From positions 1,798,001-1,862,000 of the forward strand of contig CAUJLY010000004.1 in the NCBI GenBank assembly GCA_963281155.1: a DNA stretch of 64,000 nt. The letters run 5' to 3'. Both the position numbers and the translations under genes were made by a program. Position 1 is the stretch's first letter. Each line of letters opens with the position of its first letter. The notes under the pieces are model-generated. The model was not told the origin of the DNA, did not search any database, and saw only the letters and a list, made by a program, of their open reading frames with translations. Shown here in pieces: positions 34,682-46,180 of this stretch. Origin of the DNA: Rhabditophanes sp. KR3021. Its lineage: Eukaryota; Nematoda; Chromadorea; Rhabditida; Alloionematidae.

Positions 34682-36720
34682 CTATTTTGGATAAGAATAG
34701 CCTCTTTCCTTCATCCAATCTTGACTCATAAACTTAGTCAAGTAGTTTCTGACTCCATCCGGCAAAATAACGACAACGCGATCGCCTTTCTTTAGTTTCT
34801 TTGCTTCTTCTAAGGCAGCATATACATTGGCTCCAGCCGTACCACCACACAAAATTCCCTCTTCTCTTATCAATCTCAAAGCCATTTCGAATGATGGACC
34901 GTCTTTGACTTCTGCATATTTGTCTATCACATCGGGTTGAATTACACTAGCTCTAAATGAATTGTTTATCCCTTCAAGTTCTGTTTTTTTGGTTGTGTCT
35001 TCATCAGTAAAGGGATCGACAGCAATAATTTTGCAGTCTTTATTTACTTCCTTGAGTCTTTTACCGACACCACTAATAGTGCCAGTTGATCCAGCTCCTG
35101 CAACAAACATATCAACCTTCCCATCACATGCATATAAAATCTCTTCTCCTGTAGTAAGGTAATGTGCTTGCGGATTAGCTTTGTTAGTAAATTGATCCAA
35201 TAAAACAGAATCCTTCATTTGCCAGTGAAGTCTAATTGCGACGCCAAAGTGGGAGTCTGGGTGCGTTGGAGGGACTGATGTGGGTGTTCTAACTATATCA
35301 GATCCCAATACCTTTAAAATAACTTCCTTTTCCTTTGACATCTTATCGGGCATCACAATAATTGTGCGATATTTTTTGACACTTCCGATTAAAGCTAATC
35401 CCAAACCAGTGTTTCCTGCTGATGTTTCAATTATTGTCGTAGCAGGTTTGAGGATTCCTAGTTCTTCAGCGCTTTCGATCATTCGACGAGCTGGCCTGTC
35501 TTTTATTGAACCGCCGGGGTTTAGGTATTCAAGTTTGACTAGGATTTCAGCTTCAATTCCCATAGATTGTGGAATTTTGTTAAGTCTTACTAAAGGAGTG
35601 TAACCAATGGCACCAAGAATGTTATCAACCAAAACATCTTTCAATGGACTTGGAATTGCCTTATCTTTAGGATGTTTCCAAGGTTCTGGAGGTTGGAGAG
35701 AAGGATCGTAATTAATATCGTCTTCAAACGGATGCTCAGGATTTGGTACTATTTGAGTGTAAACTGGTTTTTCGATAAACTTATTCTTTACCATCCAATC
35801 GTCATCTACAAAATGTGACATATAGTCAGAAAGTGAATCTGGCAAAATGACTACCAAGTTTTGATCCTTTCGTAACTTTGTACCACAAATCAAAGCTCCG
35901 AATACATTTTGACCACTGATCTTTCCACATAGTAAACCTTCTTCTTTTATTAGTCTCCTAGCCATGTTGCAAGAATCCTTCTCACTAACTGCAATGCAGT
36001 TTTTGTTTTCGGTGTCAGAAACATGAACAATTTCGAGGTCAGGTAACTCCTTCCGCATTTTGATAGCTATTCCATTTGAAAAGGTGGAATTGTCAAGTAC
36101 AAGCATGTCGACTTTGCCTTTTAAAGAATTTATAACTTCCTTTCCAAGTGTTTCTCCAATAATTACATCATGGATCGCTTCCAAACTTTCATCAAAAATT
36201 ATTCCTCCAACAATGTCTTCTTTTAATTTGGCTGCAGCTTGCCTTAAGTTGTCACTAGATCGAACAACTTGAGCTCCCAGTGATCTTGCAGTTATTTCCA
36301 TTTCAATCGGTGCGTCTTCGGACATGCATATGATTAATTTATATTCCTTAACAGCGGCAGCCATAGCCATGGCCAAACCATCAAAAACTTCGATAATTGT
36401 CATGCCATTTTTTAGTATTCCTTTATTTTCCTCATGTTCAATTAACTTGATAGCAAATCGGTCTCTTAAGGAACCACTGGAATTTAAGTATTCTGGCTTG
36501 ACATCTTCAAAATATAATTTAACGTTTATATATAAATAAAAAACTTACAGATATTACAATCAATCCCTGTATTAAGCGCAATTTGGTTCAATCTAACCAA
36601 GGGCGTGTTACCAACAGCTTCCAATACATTATTCAATATCTTGCCATTATTTGTAATATTACCTTGGTCATTTGTAGAAGTCCAAACATTATAAGGTTTG
36701 TCATTAATTGTAGGTGCCAT
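34682..36720 (-). CDS. Cystathionine beta-synthase, tandem-domain nematode type, copy A (diverged)
   Basis: Predicted 664 aa, exons 36549-36720 and 34682-36504 (intron 44 nt). CBS joins homocysteine and serine to cystathionine. Two fold-type-II PLP domains in tandem, as in C. elegans CBS-1. The N-terminal one has SGSLRDR, so the Schiff-base lysine is Arg (about R71). The C-terminal one keeps GGSIKDR (about K392), ETSAGNTGLG and GTAGAN. There is no heme-binding N-terminus and no Bateman domain. Unlike copy B, the phosphate-binding loop reads GAGSTGT, the insert before ELEGI is shorter, and the conserved G-I-G...P becomes INNSFRAS, near substrate-binding positions. It may be altered or reduced in activity. 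The MAPT start is shared with copy B; an upstream in-frame ATG would add four residues. Confidence 0.88.
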
Positions 36721-37008
36721 TTTAATATTCATCAAATGAATAAATTGTTAGTATTTATAAGGTAACTATTTGTTTGCTTAATTTAACAGAGTAAAGAATA
36801 CAAACTTTGAGGACACAGAAATGTAACAAATGATGCAAGTCGTCAGCAGCACAAAAACGGTACAATTAAATACGATGGATATTAAAAGTAGTCAGTTTTA
36901 TAGAGCAATGCTACATAATTGTCATAAATACATTTGATCATCGAATTGAAAGATGGGATTGTTTTTTGAGGGGCGTGAATATGTTTAAGAACATTTATTT
37001 CACACAAA

Positions 37009-37762
37009 ATGAATAAATATAAAGACATACTCAAGCAATTGACAAATTTTGAAAATTTGTTTGACATCAAAAATTATAAAAAATACTTTTACACATATAA
37101 AAGTTGCTTCAATGCAGTAACAACGTTTCTTGTAATTGTTGCCTTTATGATACTTGGCAATATTTTCGCAAATCACATTAGAAGAAATAAGAAAACTCAT
37201 GGCTTCCAAGTGTTGCGAGAATATTATTTATTCCATTCTTCTTCCTTTGCAAACATCGAATAAATGTAAGAACTTCTTTAGTTTTTGTCCCAAATCAATG
37301 GATTCCTATATCAATTGGGGGATTGTTTGGTTTATCAGGTAGATATTCGATTTCCTTATCAATTACATATTCCACAAAGACAGTTTCTTTATTGAAGACT
37401 CATGTATAGTGAACTCGTTTACAGTTAGCTTAGGAACAATTATTGGAAACATTTTTACATCAACAATAATTAATATCGTTGGCAATTGTGATCCATACAG
37501 CTCTCCAATTATCTCGTAAACCAATTGTAGAAACTATACTAATGTGACTGAATGAATCACATCAAATGTTACTGAAGTAATAAATGTGAATAACATTACA
37601 TACTCCGTTAATACAACAATCCAAACAGCTATTAATTCAACATTACTGTTAATTCGTAGGGAGAGAATTAACTTAATTGATACACACAAAAGGATGAAAC
37701 CAATATTTATTATAAAAGAGGAGAGAGCGGATGCTCACGACAAAGTAAAAAAGTTAAAGTGA
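37009..37762 (+). pseudogene. Degenerate membrane/extracellular protein gene (uncertain)
   Basis: An ATG at 37009 opens 84 codons with one membrane segment (FLVIVAFMILGNIFANHI). Further coding-like pieces follow in other frames: one across a possible 45-nt intron (about 37339-37383) reading FFIEDSCIVNSFTVSLGTII, and one with many N-glycosylation sequons (VNNITYSVNTTIQTAINST) interrupted by in-frame stops near 37518 and 37548. It looks like a gene in decay between the CBS copies, but it could be noise plus one small real frame. Confidence 0.3.
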
Positions 37763-38160
37763 TAATTATGTTAAAAGAGCTGGATGCGCGGGATGCAAAT
37801 CTCTCGCAAGGATACTTGGAAATGAGCATCCTTTATCATCAATTACCATAAAAAACTTCTTTATAATTTATTCTTTTAATAAAACAAACGTATAGTAATA
37901 TTTAGATAAGTATACAATGTATTACATGATGAAAATTATTCCGGATATTAAACAAAGCTAAATAGTTTTTTTATATAAAAGTTCCATTGAAACATTCGGA
38001 ATAATGCCACTTTGGTTACGTTGTTGTATTTATACATACACAAAGAATAGCATCTAATGTCATTACTTAAATGTTATTTGTGTAGTACCAATATTAATAC
38101 GCTCTTGAATAAAACTTTTTTCGCATAAACTTATTTATTTGTTTTATATGTCATACAACC
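37763..38160. other. Intergenic
   Basis: AT-rich 5' flank of the MUT-7/EXD3-like gene; no element identified. Confidence 0.5.
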
Positions 38161-40064
38161 ATGAACGTTACTAATGACGAAGTTAAGATTTTTATCCAAG
38201 AAATTGAAAATTGCCCCCACAGTTATGCTGATTTGAAAAAAATCTTCCAAGTAAGTCAAGCAATAGTAAATATGTTTATATTAATAAGTTGTAGAAGTTT
38301 AATGATGTTAACATGTGGAATATTAAATATAAGAAGGCCAGGAAATTGGGTGACCAGCAAGCTATTAAAATATTTGAAGCTGTTTATGAGATAACTAAAA
38401 TAGAGCCTGAATTCAATAAGGTTTGGGGTGAATATTGCAATATTCTGAAGTACAACGATAAAAAAGTACGGCCAACGCTGATTAACAAGCTTGAGAACGA
38501 TGCTGAAAACCATGAAGTAATACCTATTGGCGTTCTGGAACTGGTTTTTGGCAAAGTAATTAAAGGAGTTGTCCTTGAAAGCATCAAAGACAAGAATATC
38601 TTTTTACAATATCTTGTCCAATCGAGCAATGCCGATTATTCATTTTACGATTGTATCAAGTACCCCATTCGTAAAGAAATTTTGAGCATTATTGAGAAGA
38701 AATACAAACCATTGACGACACAAGATGAAGAAAAATCAATTGAAGCATTCACGGAATTAAAAGCCGATGTATTCGGAAATAGTCTTTACAATTGTGATCC
38801 AGTAAAGTTAATGGATTATTTACAAAATAGTCGTTTCAATATGCACAGACTTTATTTAAAGTTAACGCTCATTGATCTCCACGCAACTTGTGTAACTGAA
38901 GCAATCACTTCAAAAGTTGAGATTAATACTTTGGGTGTGAGAATCTACGGAAAAGCTATCAAGCAGTATCTAGCTGGAAAAATGAAAGAGGAACTATTAA
39001 TGGACAACTTATTTGAATGTTTTTTGTATAATCAAGGTTGTCTCAATAACATAATTAAGCTGTTTCCTAAAAATAGTAGAAGAAGTATTCTAAGTGAACT
39101 GAACGGATGGTGTGGCTTTAAAGACACTGAAACACTTTGGAAACATTTGAATGAAAAGTATCTACACGATGCTTACCCCCGTGCTAAAAGCTCAACTCTA
39201 GCCCGTAAGAACATGTATGTTGAAAAATTAAATGCTCATGGAGAGAAAGAAAGGACTGATTTTCGTTCTCTCATTTTTTTGGAAGATCAAAACAAAATGA
39301 AACTTCTTCCTTCAAAAGATGCTAAAGTAGAAGTTGTTTTTGTTGAAAGTGACGCCCAATTAAAAGAAGCTCTTGGCCTAGTAATGGCTTTCAAAGATAC
39401 AAGTGATTCTCATGCCTTTTTGGAAGTCAAATTTAGCCAATCTGAAGGTTTCGAAGAACTTGAAATAATTTGCATACAGTTTGGAGACATTCTTAACATT
39501 ATCAAAGTCAGGCAATTGGACAACTATGAAGTTTCTGATTATCTAGGTCAACTATTTTCAATGGAATCCAAGACTTTGGTTGGTTTCCAAATAAAAAAAA
39601 TGAAAAAAAAATTGGGTGAATTATTCAAGCTTGTTCCTGAGCTAGATTCCAAGTTTGAAAAAGCCACCAATCTGGTTTGTCTTGTGGACATTTTACAAGA
39701 AAACACCTGCAATGAAAAGCTTCAAAAAAAGATGGTCCGTATGTTTCCAAAAACATGGCACATTGTCTTCAAGAGTGATTCAAAGGTATATTTGGAAAAC
39801 AAAAGTTCAACATTTATTTGCGGAGAAACGGAAGATGTTAATCCAGAAAGATTGAAAATTATTAGAAACAAACACAGGGATGTGACATTTGCAGAATTGT
39901 GTTTCTTATCAACAAGCCACATTTTCGATGATTCAGAGGATCATGTTCTTAGCTATTGGCAGCGCCAGCCTTTAAGACACGGACAAGAAGAATCTCTGAA
40001 AACCAAAATGCTTGGAATTGTTTTGATTTATGAAAGTCTTGTCAACCTTGAGAATTCTGTATGA
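38161..40064 (+). CDS. EXD3/MUT-7-like protein with degenerate 3'-5' exonuclease domain
   Basis: Predicted 619 aa, exons 38161-38250 and 38295-40064 (intron 44 nt). A helical N-terminal region of about 370 residues precedes a DEDD-type exonuclease-like domain, as in MUT-7 (small-RNA pathway, C. elegans) and EXD3/Nibbler (miRNA trimming). The domain end is recognisable: YWQRQPLRHGQEE...MLGIVLIYESL matches the family W-x-x-R-P-L-R-x-x-Q...Y-A-A-x-D-A. Here the Tyr and Asp of that last motif are gone, and the first-strand D-x-E reads FLEVKF. Three of the four metal-binding acidic positions thus look lost, making it a likely pseudoenzyme. This rests on an alignment by eye. Lies on the plus strand between the two CBS copies. 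Confidence 0.62.
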
Positions 40065-40723
40065 TAAGTTCATATTACTAAAAATAATTAATCTGCCTTA
40101 ACTTACATTAATTCAATAAGTACTAATTGATCTACCATTATTCAATAAACACTATTAGTTGACCACAATCTTACATTGTCGATTTTCTCTTTTAAATTAA
40201 TAACAAGGTAATAATGTTGTGAGTTTAAAATGTATCTGATTATTGTATATATTTGTGATTAATAGAATAAAAAGAACTACCTTTGGTTTTGTTATTATGT
40301 CGGTGGATGTTCTTAGAGAACAACTAAGTACCTCTCTCCGAGAGATTCGGACAGAATCAAAATAAGAAATCACTGAAACAATTTATTTTTAAATACATTG
40401 ATAGATGTATATTTGAAAATGTAATATACTTTTACAATATTAGCGTATTTCATAATGTGCTCAGGTTTTTTATGGAACATCTCTGTTGGCTAAACACACT
40501 TTTTGTTAAATACTGTCACGAATTGTATGCCAACAAGTTTATCTTTAATAAAAGTATGAAAGATCCATCATCATGAAACTTTATTTGACCTAATGGCTTG
40601 CAATATGGTAAATTTCGTTCAAATACTAATTTCTAAATACAGTTTGTTCCAATTGTCGTTGTAAGTTTGAAAATGCATTTCAAGCTCATCTAATGTCATT
40701 TTGACAAACACTATTTATGAAAG
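40065..40723. other. Intergenic
   Basis: 3' flank of the EXD3-like gene and 5' flank of PRP38; nothing further supported. Confidence 0.5.
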
Positions 40724-41548
40724 ATGCCTAAAAATGAGAAACAGATTCGCGGAACGCGATCCACATTCTTGATCGAAAAGATTATCAGAACAAGAATCAT
40801 CGAAAGCATATTTTACAAAGAAGAATGCTTTGGTTTATCAGGTAATTAGTTGTTATTCACCACTATTTTTTATCCAAATTCCCTTTTAGCTGAAACTATG
40901 ATTGACAAAGGTGCTTCTTTAAAGTTTGTTGGAGGTGTATATGCGGGAAATATCAGACCAACTCCTTTTTTGTGTCTCATGCTAAAACTACTAGAATTGA
41001 CGCCAAGTGAAGATATCATACTGGAATACATCGCACAGGAAGAATTTAAGTATGTTCGTGCTCTCGGCGCAATGTACATAAGACTCACCTTTCCTTCTGT
41101 TGAAATTTATAAGCACTTGGAGCCGCTTTATAATGATTATAGAAAGCTGAGGTTTATGAATAGGATGGGTCGGTTTGAATTAATGCACATGGATGAATTT
41201 ATTGAAAAATTATTAAAGGAAGAAGTGTATTGTGATATTCACTTGCCAAAGTTGCAGGGACGTCAATTATTGGAAAGTAACGATCAATTGGATTTGTACC
41301 ATTCAAAGATGATGAGTGAGATTGATAAACTATCAGATTCGGAAAGTGAGGAAGAAGGCAAGAAGCCTAAGAAAGTCAAGAAGTACCTGATTTCAGAGAG
41401 CAAAATGGTAGAACGTGAAAGAAGGAAGAAAGAAGAGGAAGATGCTGCAAAGGCTGCTTACTCAAACAGGTCGGCCGAAGAACAGACTGAAATTGATGAG
41501 TCAAATGCTCTCAGAAAGAAACTCGGCCTTGCTCCTCTCCAAGATTGA
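40724..41548 (+). CDS. Pre-mRNA splicing factor PRP38 (PRPF38A-type)
   Basis: Predicted 258 aa, exons 40724-40841 and 40890-41548 (intron 48 nt). PRP38 is a tri-snRNP/B-complex protein needed for spliceosome activation. Almost the whole PRP38 domain is conserved: RGTRSTFLIEKIIRTRI, KEECFGLSAETMIDKG, FVGGVYAGNIRPTPFLCL, RALGAMYIRLTF, LEPLYNDYRKLRFMNRMG, FELMHMDEFI. The C-terminus is a short acidic then Lys/Arg-rich tail (DSESEEEGKKPKK) without the long RS region of vertebrate PRPF38B, so the A type fits. The start ATG begins directly before the conserved GTRS segment. Confident. Confidence 0.95.
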
Positions 41549-41720
41549 CAAATTGAGGGTAACTAATCCTACTTAGTCCCACAGTACAGGGGTGGGTCAA
41601 CTGGATAATGGCTGACCATTTCTTGTGTTTTAATTAATAAATCTTTTTTATTTTATCGTTTCTTTTGTAAATGAAATATGGGTAGTACCATACATTGCTG
41701 ACAATTATTTGAAAAGTAAC

Positions 41721-41960
41721 ATGATTTTTATTAAGATAATCAAAACGAGTCGCTACTATAATATTCTCTTGTTAATAACTATTTTTCTAATTTGTATCGT
41801 TCTTGTCACTAGAGTTTATGATTTAATAACATTCTTTGGAAACTTTACTTATAAGTTTGAAAATTGCGTATTTAACCTTAAAATTGACATGCTATGTGAT
41901 GGCATACAAAAATACAGAACTAATTTAGGATTGGGTCATTTGCATTCCGACCTGGTTTAA
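41721..41960 (+). CDS. Small putative single-pass membrane protein
   Basis: 79 codons from the ATG at 41721. A basic N-terminus (IKIIKTSRYY) is followed by one strong membrane segment (NILLLITIFLICIVLV), then a hydrophilic part with one N-F-T sequon and two Cys. No homologue recognised and no introns; it sits in the gap between PRP38 and CBS copy B. It could be a chance frame in AT-rich DNA. Confidence 0.3.
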   Translation: MIFIKIIKTSRYYNILLLITIFLICIVLVTRVYDLITFFGNFTYKFENCVFNLKIDMLCDGIQKYRTNLGLGHLHSDLV

Positions 41961-42155
41961 AGAATTTCTCGTTTAACTATAAGAAAATGTTTTACAAAAT
42001 TATCAATAAGCACAAATATGTATGATTTTAATATCTAACTACAATAGTATGTTTTTAATTTATGTAAATAAACAGTTCACTACGGCTAGTTCTTTTAGAT
42101 TCGATTATGTTTTAAGTTTAGTAAATGGAAACAAAAAAGTATGAATATATCTAAA

Positions 42156-44209
42156 TTATTTTGGATACGAATAGTCCCTTTCCTTCATCCAATCTTGACT
42201 CACAAACTTAGTCAAGTAGTTTCTGACTCCATCCGGCAAAATAACAACAACGCGATCGCCTTTCTTTAATGTTTTTGCTTCTTCTAAGGCAGCATATAGA
42301 TTGGCTCCACTCGTACCACCACACAAAATTCCTTCTTCTCGAATTAATCTTAAAGCCATTTCGAAAGATGGTTTATCTTCAACTTTAAAAAATTTATCAA
42401 TAATTTCTGGTTCAATTACACTTGGTCTGAATCCATTACCAATTCCTTCAAGTTCGTACTTCCTGTCTGTGTCATCATTTGGATTGGTAATCTTGGAGCC
42501 ATACGGATCGACGGCTATAATCTTACAACCTTTATTTACTTCTTTTACTCTTTTGCCAATTCCACAAATAGTTCCTGAAGTACCTGCTCCCGCAACAACC
42601 ATATCAACTCTCCCATCACATGCATATAAAATCTCTTCCCCTGTAGTAAGGTAATGTGCTTGTGGATTAGCTTTGTTAGTAAATTGATCCAACAAAACAG
42701 AATCCTCTATTTCCCAATGAAGTCTAATGGAAACACCAAAATGTGAATCACACGAATTGAACGCTGCCGAGTTAGGTGTCCTGACTGTCTCAGCTCCTAA
42801 TGCCTTTAAAACAACTTCCTTTTCTTTGGACATTTTTTCTGGCATAACAATTATTGTTTTGTAATTTTGAACACACCCTACTAATGCTAGCCCTAAGCCA
42901 GTGTTTCCAGCAGTACTTTCAATGATAGTTGTTGTGTGTTTAAGAATCCCTGCTTCTTTGGCACTTTCAATCATTCTAAGAGCTGGCCTGTCTTTAATCG
43001 AACCACCGGGATTTAGGTATTCTAGTTTCACCAAGATCTCAGCTTCGATTCCCATTGATTGAGGGATCTTGTTAAGTCTTACTAAAGGTGTGTGTCCAAT
43101 AGCACCAAGAATATTATCAATCAAAGTATCCTTTAAGGGATTAGGAGCAGTCTTTTCTTTAGGGTATTTCCAAAGCTCACTAGGTTGAAGGGAAGGATCG
43201 TAATTAATATCATCTTTAAAAGGATGTTCAGGATTGGGTACAATTTGATTGTAAACTGGTTTTTCCATAAACTCATGTTCTACCATCCAATCGTCATCAA
43301 CGAAATGGGTCATATAATCGCAAAGTGAATCAGGTAAAATAACCACCAAATTTTGATGTTTCTTCAATTTTTTGCCACACATCAAAGCTCCGAATACATT
43401 TTGTCCGGATACTTTCCCACATAGCAAACCTTCTTCTTTTGTCAATCGCCTTGCCATGTTGCAGGAATCCTTATCACTCACTTTAATGTGTTTTGATGTC
43501 TTATCGTTTGTAACGTGAACGATTTCGACGTTCGGTAATTCCTGTTTCATTTTCTTGGCAATTCCATGAGAAAAGGGAGAATCATCAAGAACGAGCATCT
43601 CAATTTTGCCCTTCAAGGAATTTATGATTTCTTTTTCGAGAGTCTCCTCAAAAATTACGTCATGAATTGCTTCTACGCTTTCATCAAGAATAATCCCTCC
43701 GACAATCTCTTTTTCCAATTTGGCGGCTACCGTTTGTAAATTAGAATTGGTGCGGACGACTTGAGCTCCTAAGGCCTTTGCAATGACTTCCACTTCCACT
43801 GGGACGTTTTCAGACATACACACAATCAATTTGTATTGTTTAACAGAGGCAGCAACAGGCATAGCCAAATTGTCAAAGACTTCTATAATTGTCATGCCTT
43901 TCTTCAGTACTCCATTCTTTTCAGCATGTTCAATCAACTTAATAGCAATGCGATCTCTTAAGCAACCGCCAGCATTCAGAAATTCAGGTTTAACATCTAA
44001 GAATATCTAATATATGATTTCCTAAAATAAAACTTACAGATATTGCATTCAACTCCAGAGTCAAGCGGAATTTTATTCAATCGAACCAATGGAGTATTGC
44101 CAACAGCATCCAAGACATTGTCTAATATCTTGCCATTGTTTTTAATATTAGTTATTTGGTCAATAGATGTCCAAACATTATAACTTTTGTTATTAATTGT
44201 TGGAGCCAT
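42156..44209 (-). CDS. Cystathionine beta-synthase, tandem-domain nematode type, copy B (canonical)
   Basis: Predicted 670 aa, exons 44038-44209 and 42156-43996 (intron 41 nt, same position as in copy A). Same two-domain layout. The N-terminal lysine is again Arg (GGCLRDR); the C-terminal domain is complete with GGSIKDRPALR, ESTAGNTGLGLAL, the loop AGAGTSGT, VDPYGS, YELEGIGNGFRPS, GGTSGAN and VVVILPDGVRNYLTKF. These match known CBS active-site elements better than copy A, so this is the likely main enzyme of transsulfuration. Both copies are highly similar over the C-terminal 330 residues and share intron position and start, showing tandem duplication; two plus-strand genes now separate them. 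No SAM-binding Bateman domain. Confidence 0.93.
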
Positions 44210-45295
44210 TTTGTATTTTCTAAAACAATAAATGCGTTTACTATTTAAAGGTTACATTTTTCTTTGTTTGGCTAAAGAAAGTAAATACAATTTCTGAGCG
44301 CAACATAAAGATAACAGATGACGCCATATTTTTTATAGAGCATAAAGGAACCAAAACTGAAAGTAATAATGGTCTTTTAAAGTAATGGTAATGTATCAAC
44401 ACTCTAATCTGCCACAATACACTTTACTTTTTAATTATACGTATAATAAAGTGATAAGATTGTCTTTTGAGTAATAAAAAGTTTAAGAGCACCTATTTTT
44501 ATACAAAACGTCCTTTTAAACAATTAAAACTTGTACAAATATGTGTACTTAATGCACAATCTAATCATCAATACTTTTTTATTTAATTACCTACAAAGAC
44601 GCTTTTTATATAAAGCTGTTCTCGGAATAAAATTATAAATTTATACGTCGATTGGTTTGTTTAAATAGCTTTTTAACTTTGAACTACCTATGTTATTGTA
44701 GTAGCTCAGCAAGAATTTACATTGGGTCAACTGTTCACTAGTGTTGATGTTATGGCTTTAACAGATATTTAATTTAATAACGTACTTTGAATGATGCAGT
44801 AGTAAATAAATATGTGTTTTAAACTTAAGTTGATTAAAATGTAGAACTTTAAGATGTTTATATATTTTGAAAATACACACGTGTGATCGAAAGTTGCTTT
44901 ATTTTGACGTCTCAAAAATCAAACAACCAAAATAAAGGAAATACATTTATCACTTTATTGGGTTGCTCTGACTAATCAGTTAGTACCATCAATTTCATTG
45001 AATTAATATAAATGTGACACATCTTGATTCCCCAAACTAATCTGTATTAAGCGAGTAACTAGAAAGAGCACGTTTTTTCTTTGTTAAATCACATTATTTC
45101 AACATAAGTGCGCACTTTGCAAGTGTTCAACTTTAGTCACAATTTTGTGCCATTTAAAAATTTGAACTATAAATAGTCTTGACATGACTTTGGAATAAAC
45201 GGCGTTCCAATGTTTGTTTGGCTGAGATAACATTGCATTTGATTGTGCATAAATAAAGTGATTTTTGCTATTATTATAAATTAAAGATATCAATC
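44210..45295. other. Divergent intergenic region between CBS copy B and PPP4R2
   Basis: AT-rich; upstream of both neighbouring genes, so probably a divergent promoter. No specific element identified. Confidence 0.5.
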
Positions 45296-45980
45296 ATGGA
45301 TGAAGTGGGACTTAGACGCGAATTAGACCAATATAATGAGTGTATAGATTTGTTTGCTGAGGTAGAAAAGGTAATCTTAAAACTATCATACAACTATTAC
45401 TTAATCAATTCTTTAGAATGAAGAAAAGATAGAAGCTGCTCATTTTACATTACGGAACTATTTCACCTTCGTCGGACAAAAAGGAGTGACTGTATTTGAG
45501 TGGTGCAGAGTCAAGAACGTTTTTATCTGGGAGATTTGCAGTACATATGAAAAACTATTGGGACGCACTGCTGGACTCGTTACAGGATCTGGTGACGAAT
45601 CGGACTTAGCTAAACTATACATCCGCCAGTTGAGAGAGTTGAAGGAAAGGTTTTTTGGGTTTGAAGAAGCACCGTTCACGATTCAGAGAATATCCGAGTT
45701 ATTATCAGTTCCAGGTAACTTCAAATCAGTGGTTCCTTTTTTGAATGCAATGGAGAAGTTAATTAATGTAAATGGCATCCAAACACCACTCGGAGATAGA
45801 TTGACTGGTATTGAGTTGCAAGTCTTCGATGATGATAATCTAATGGAGCCTAAACCCTTTTTATTCCTTCAAGTTGATGAGTGTGATATGGATGTTGACT
45901 CAAAAAAGCACTTGGCTTCTAATGGTGATTTGGATCAGATTATTCCAACTATGATGCCAAAGGAGGAAGCTGAAAAATGA
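45296..45980 (+). CDS. Protein phosphatase 4 regulatory subunit 2 (PPP4R2)-like
   Basis: Predicted 212 aa, exons 45296-45370 and 45417-45980 (intron 46 nt). PPP4R2 bridges the PP4 catalytic subunit and R3 for dephosphorylation of DNA-damage and splicing substrates in the nucleus and at centrosomes. Seen: FTLRNYFTFVGQKGVTVFEW (family LxxFLxxIAxTG...I-x-W), YIRQLRELKERFFGFEEAPF and the diagnostic PFTIQRISELLSVP, then FLNAMEKLINV as in F-L-R-G-V-E-K-N. The tail is short compared with vertebrate PPP4R2 (over 400 aa), as in several invertebrates. Moderate to good confidence from the PFTIQR block. Confidence 0.8.
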
Positions 45981-46180
45981 TGAGATCACTGTTCATGTAA
46001 TGTGTAAACAAACACTCATCTCTGCTACAACTTTAAATATGGTTAAACAAGATTAATTTCGTCATTTGCTCTGTCGTTTTAATAATAAATTAAATAAAAC
46101 GATTTATTTATACTAGTGTGTTTAATTTTACAATAGAATATTTATTTATATTATATGTTAAGCTTCTTCTAATCTCATTA

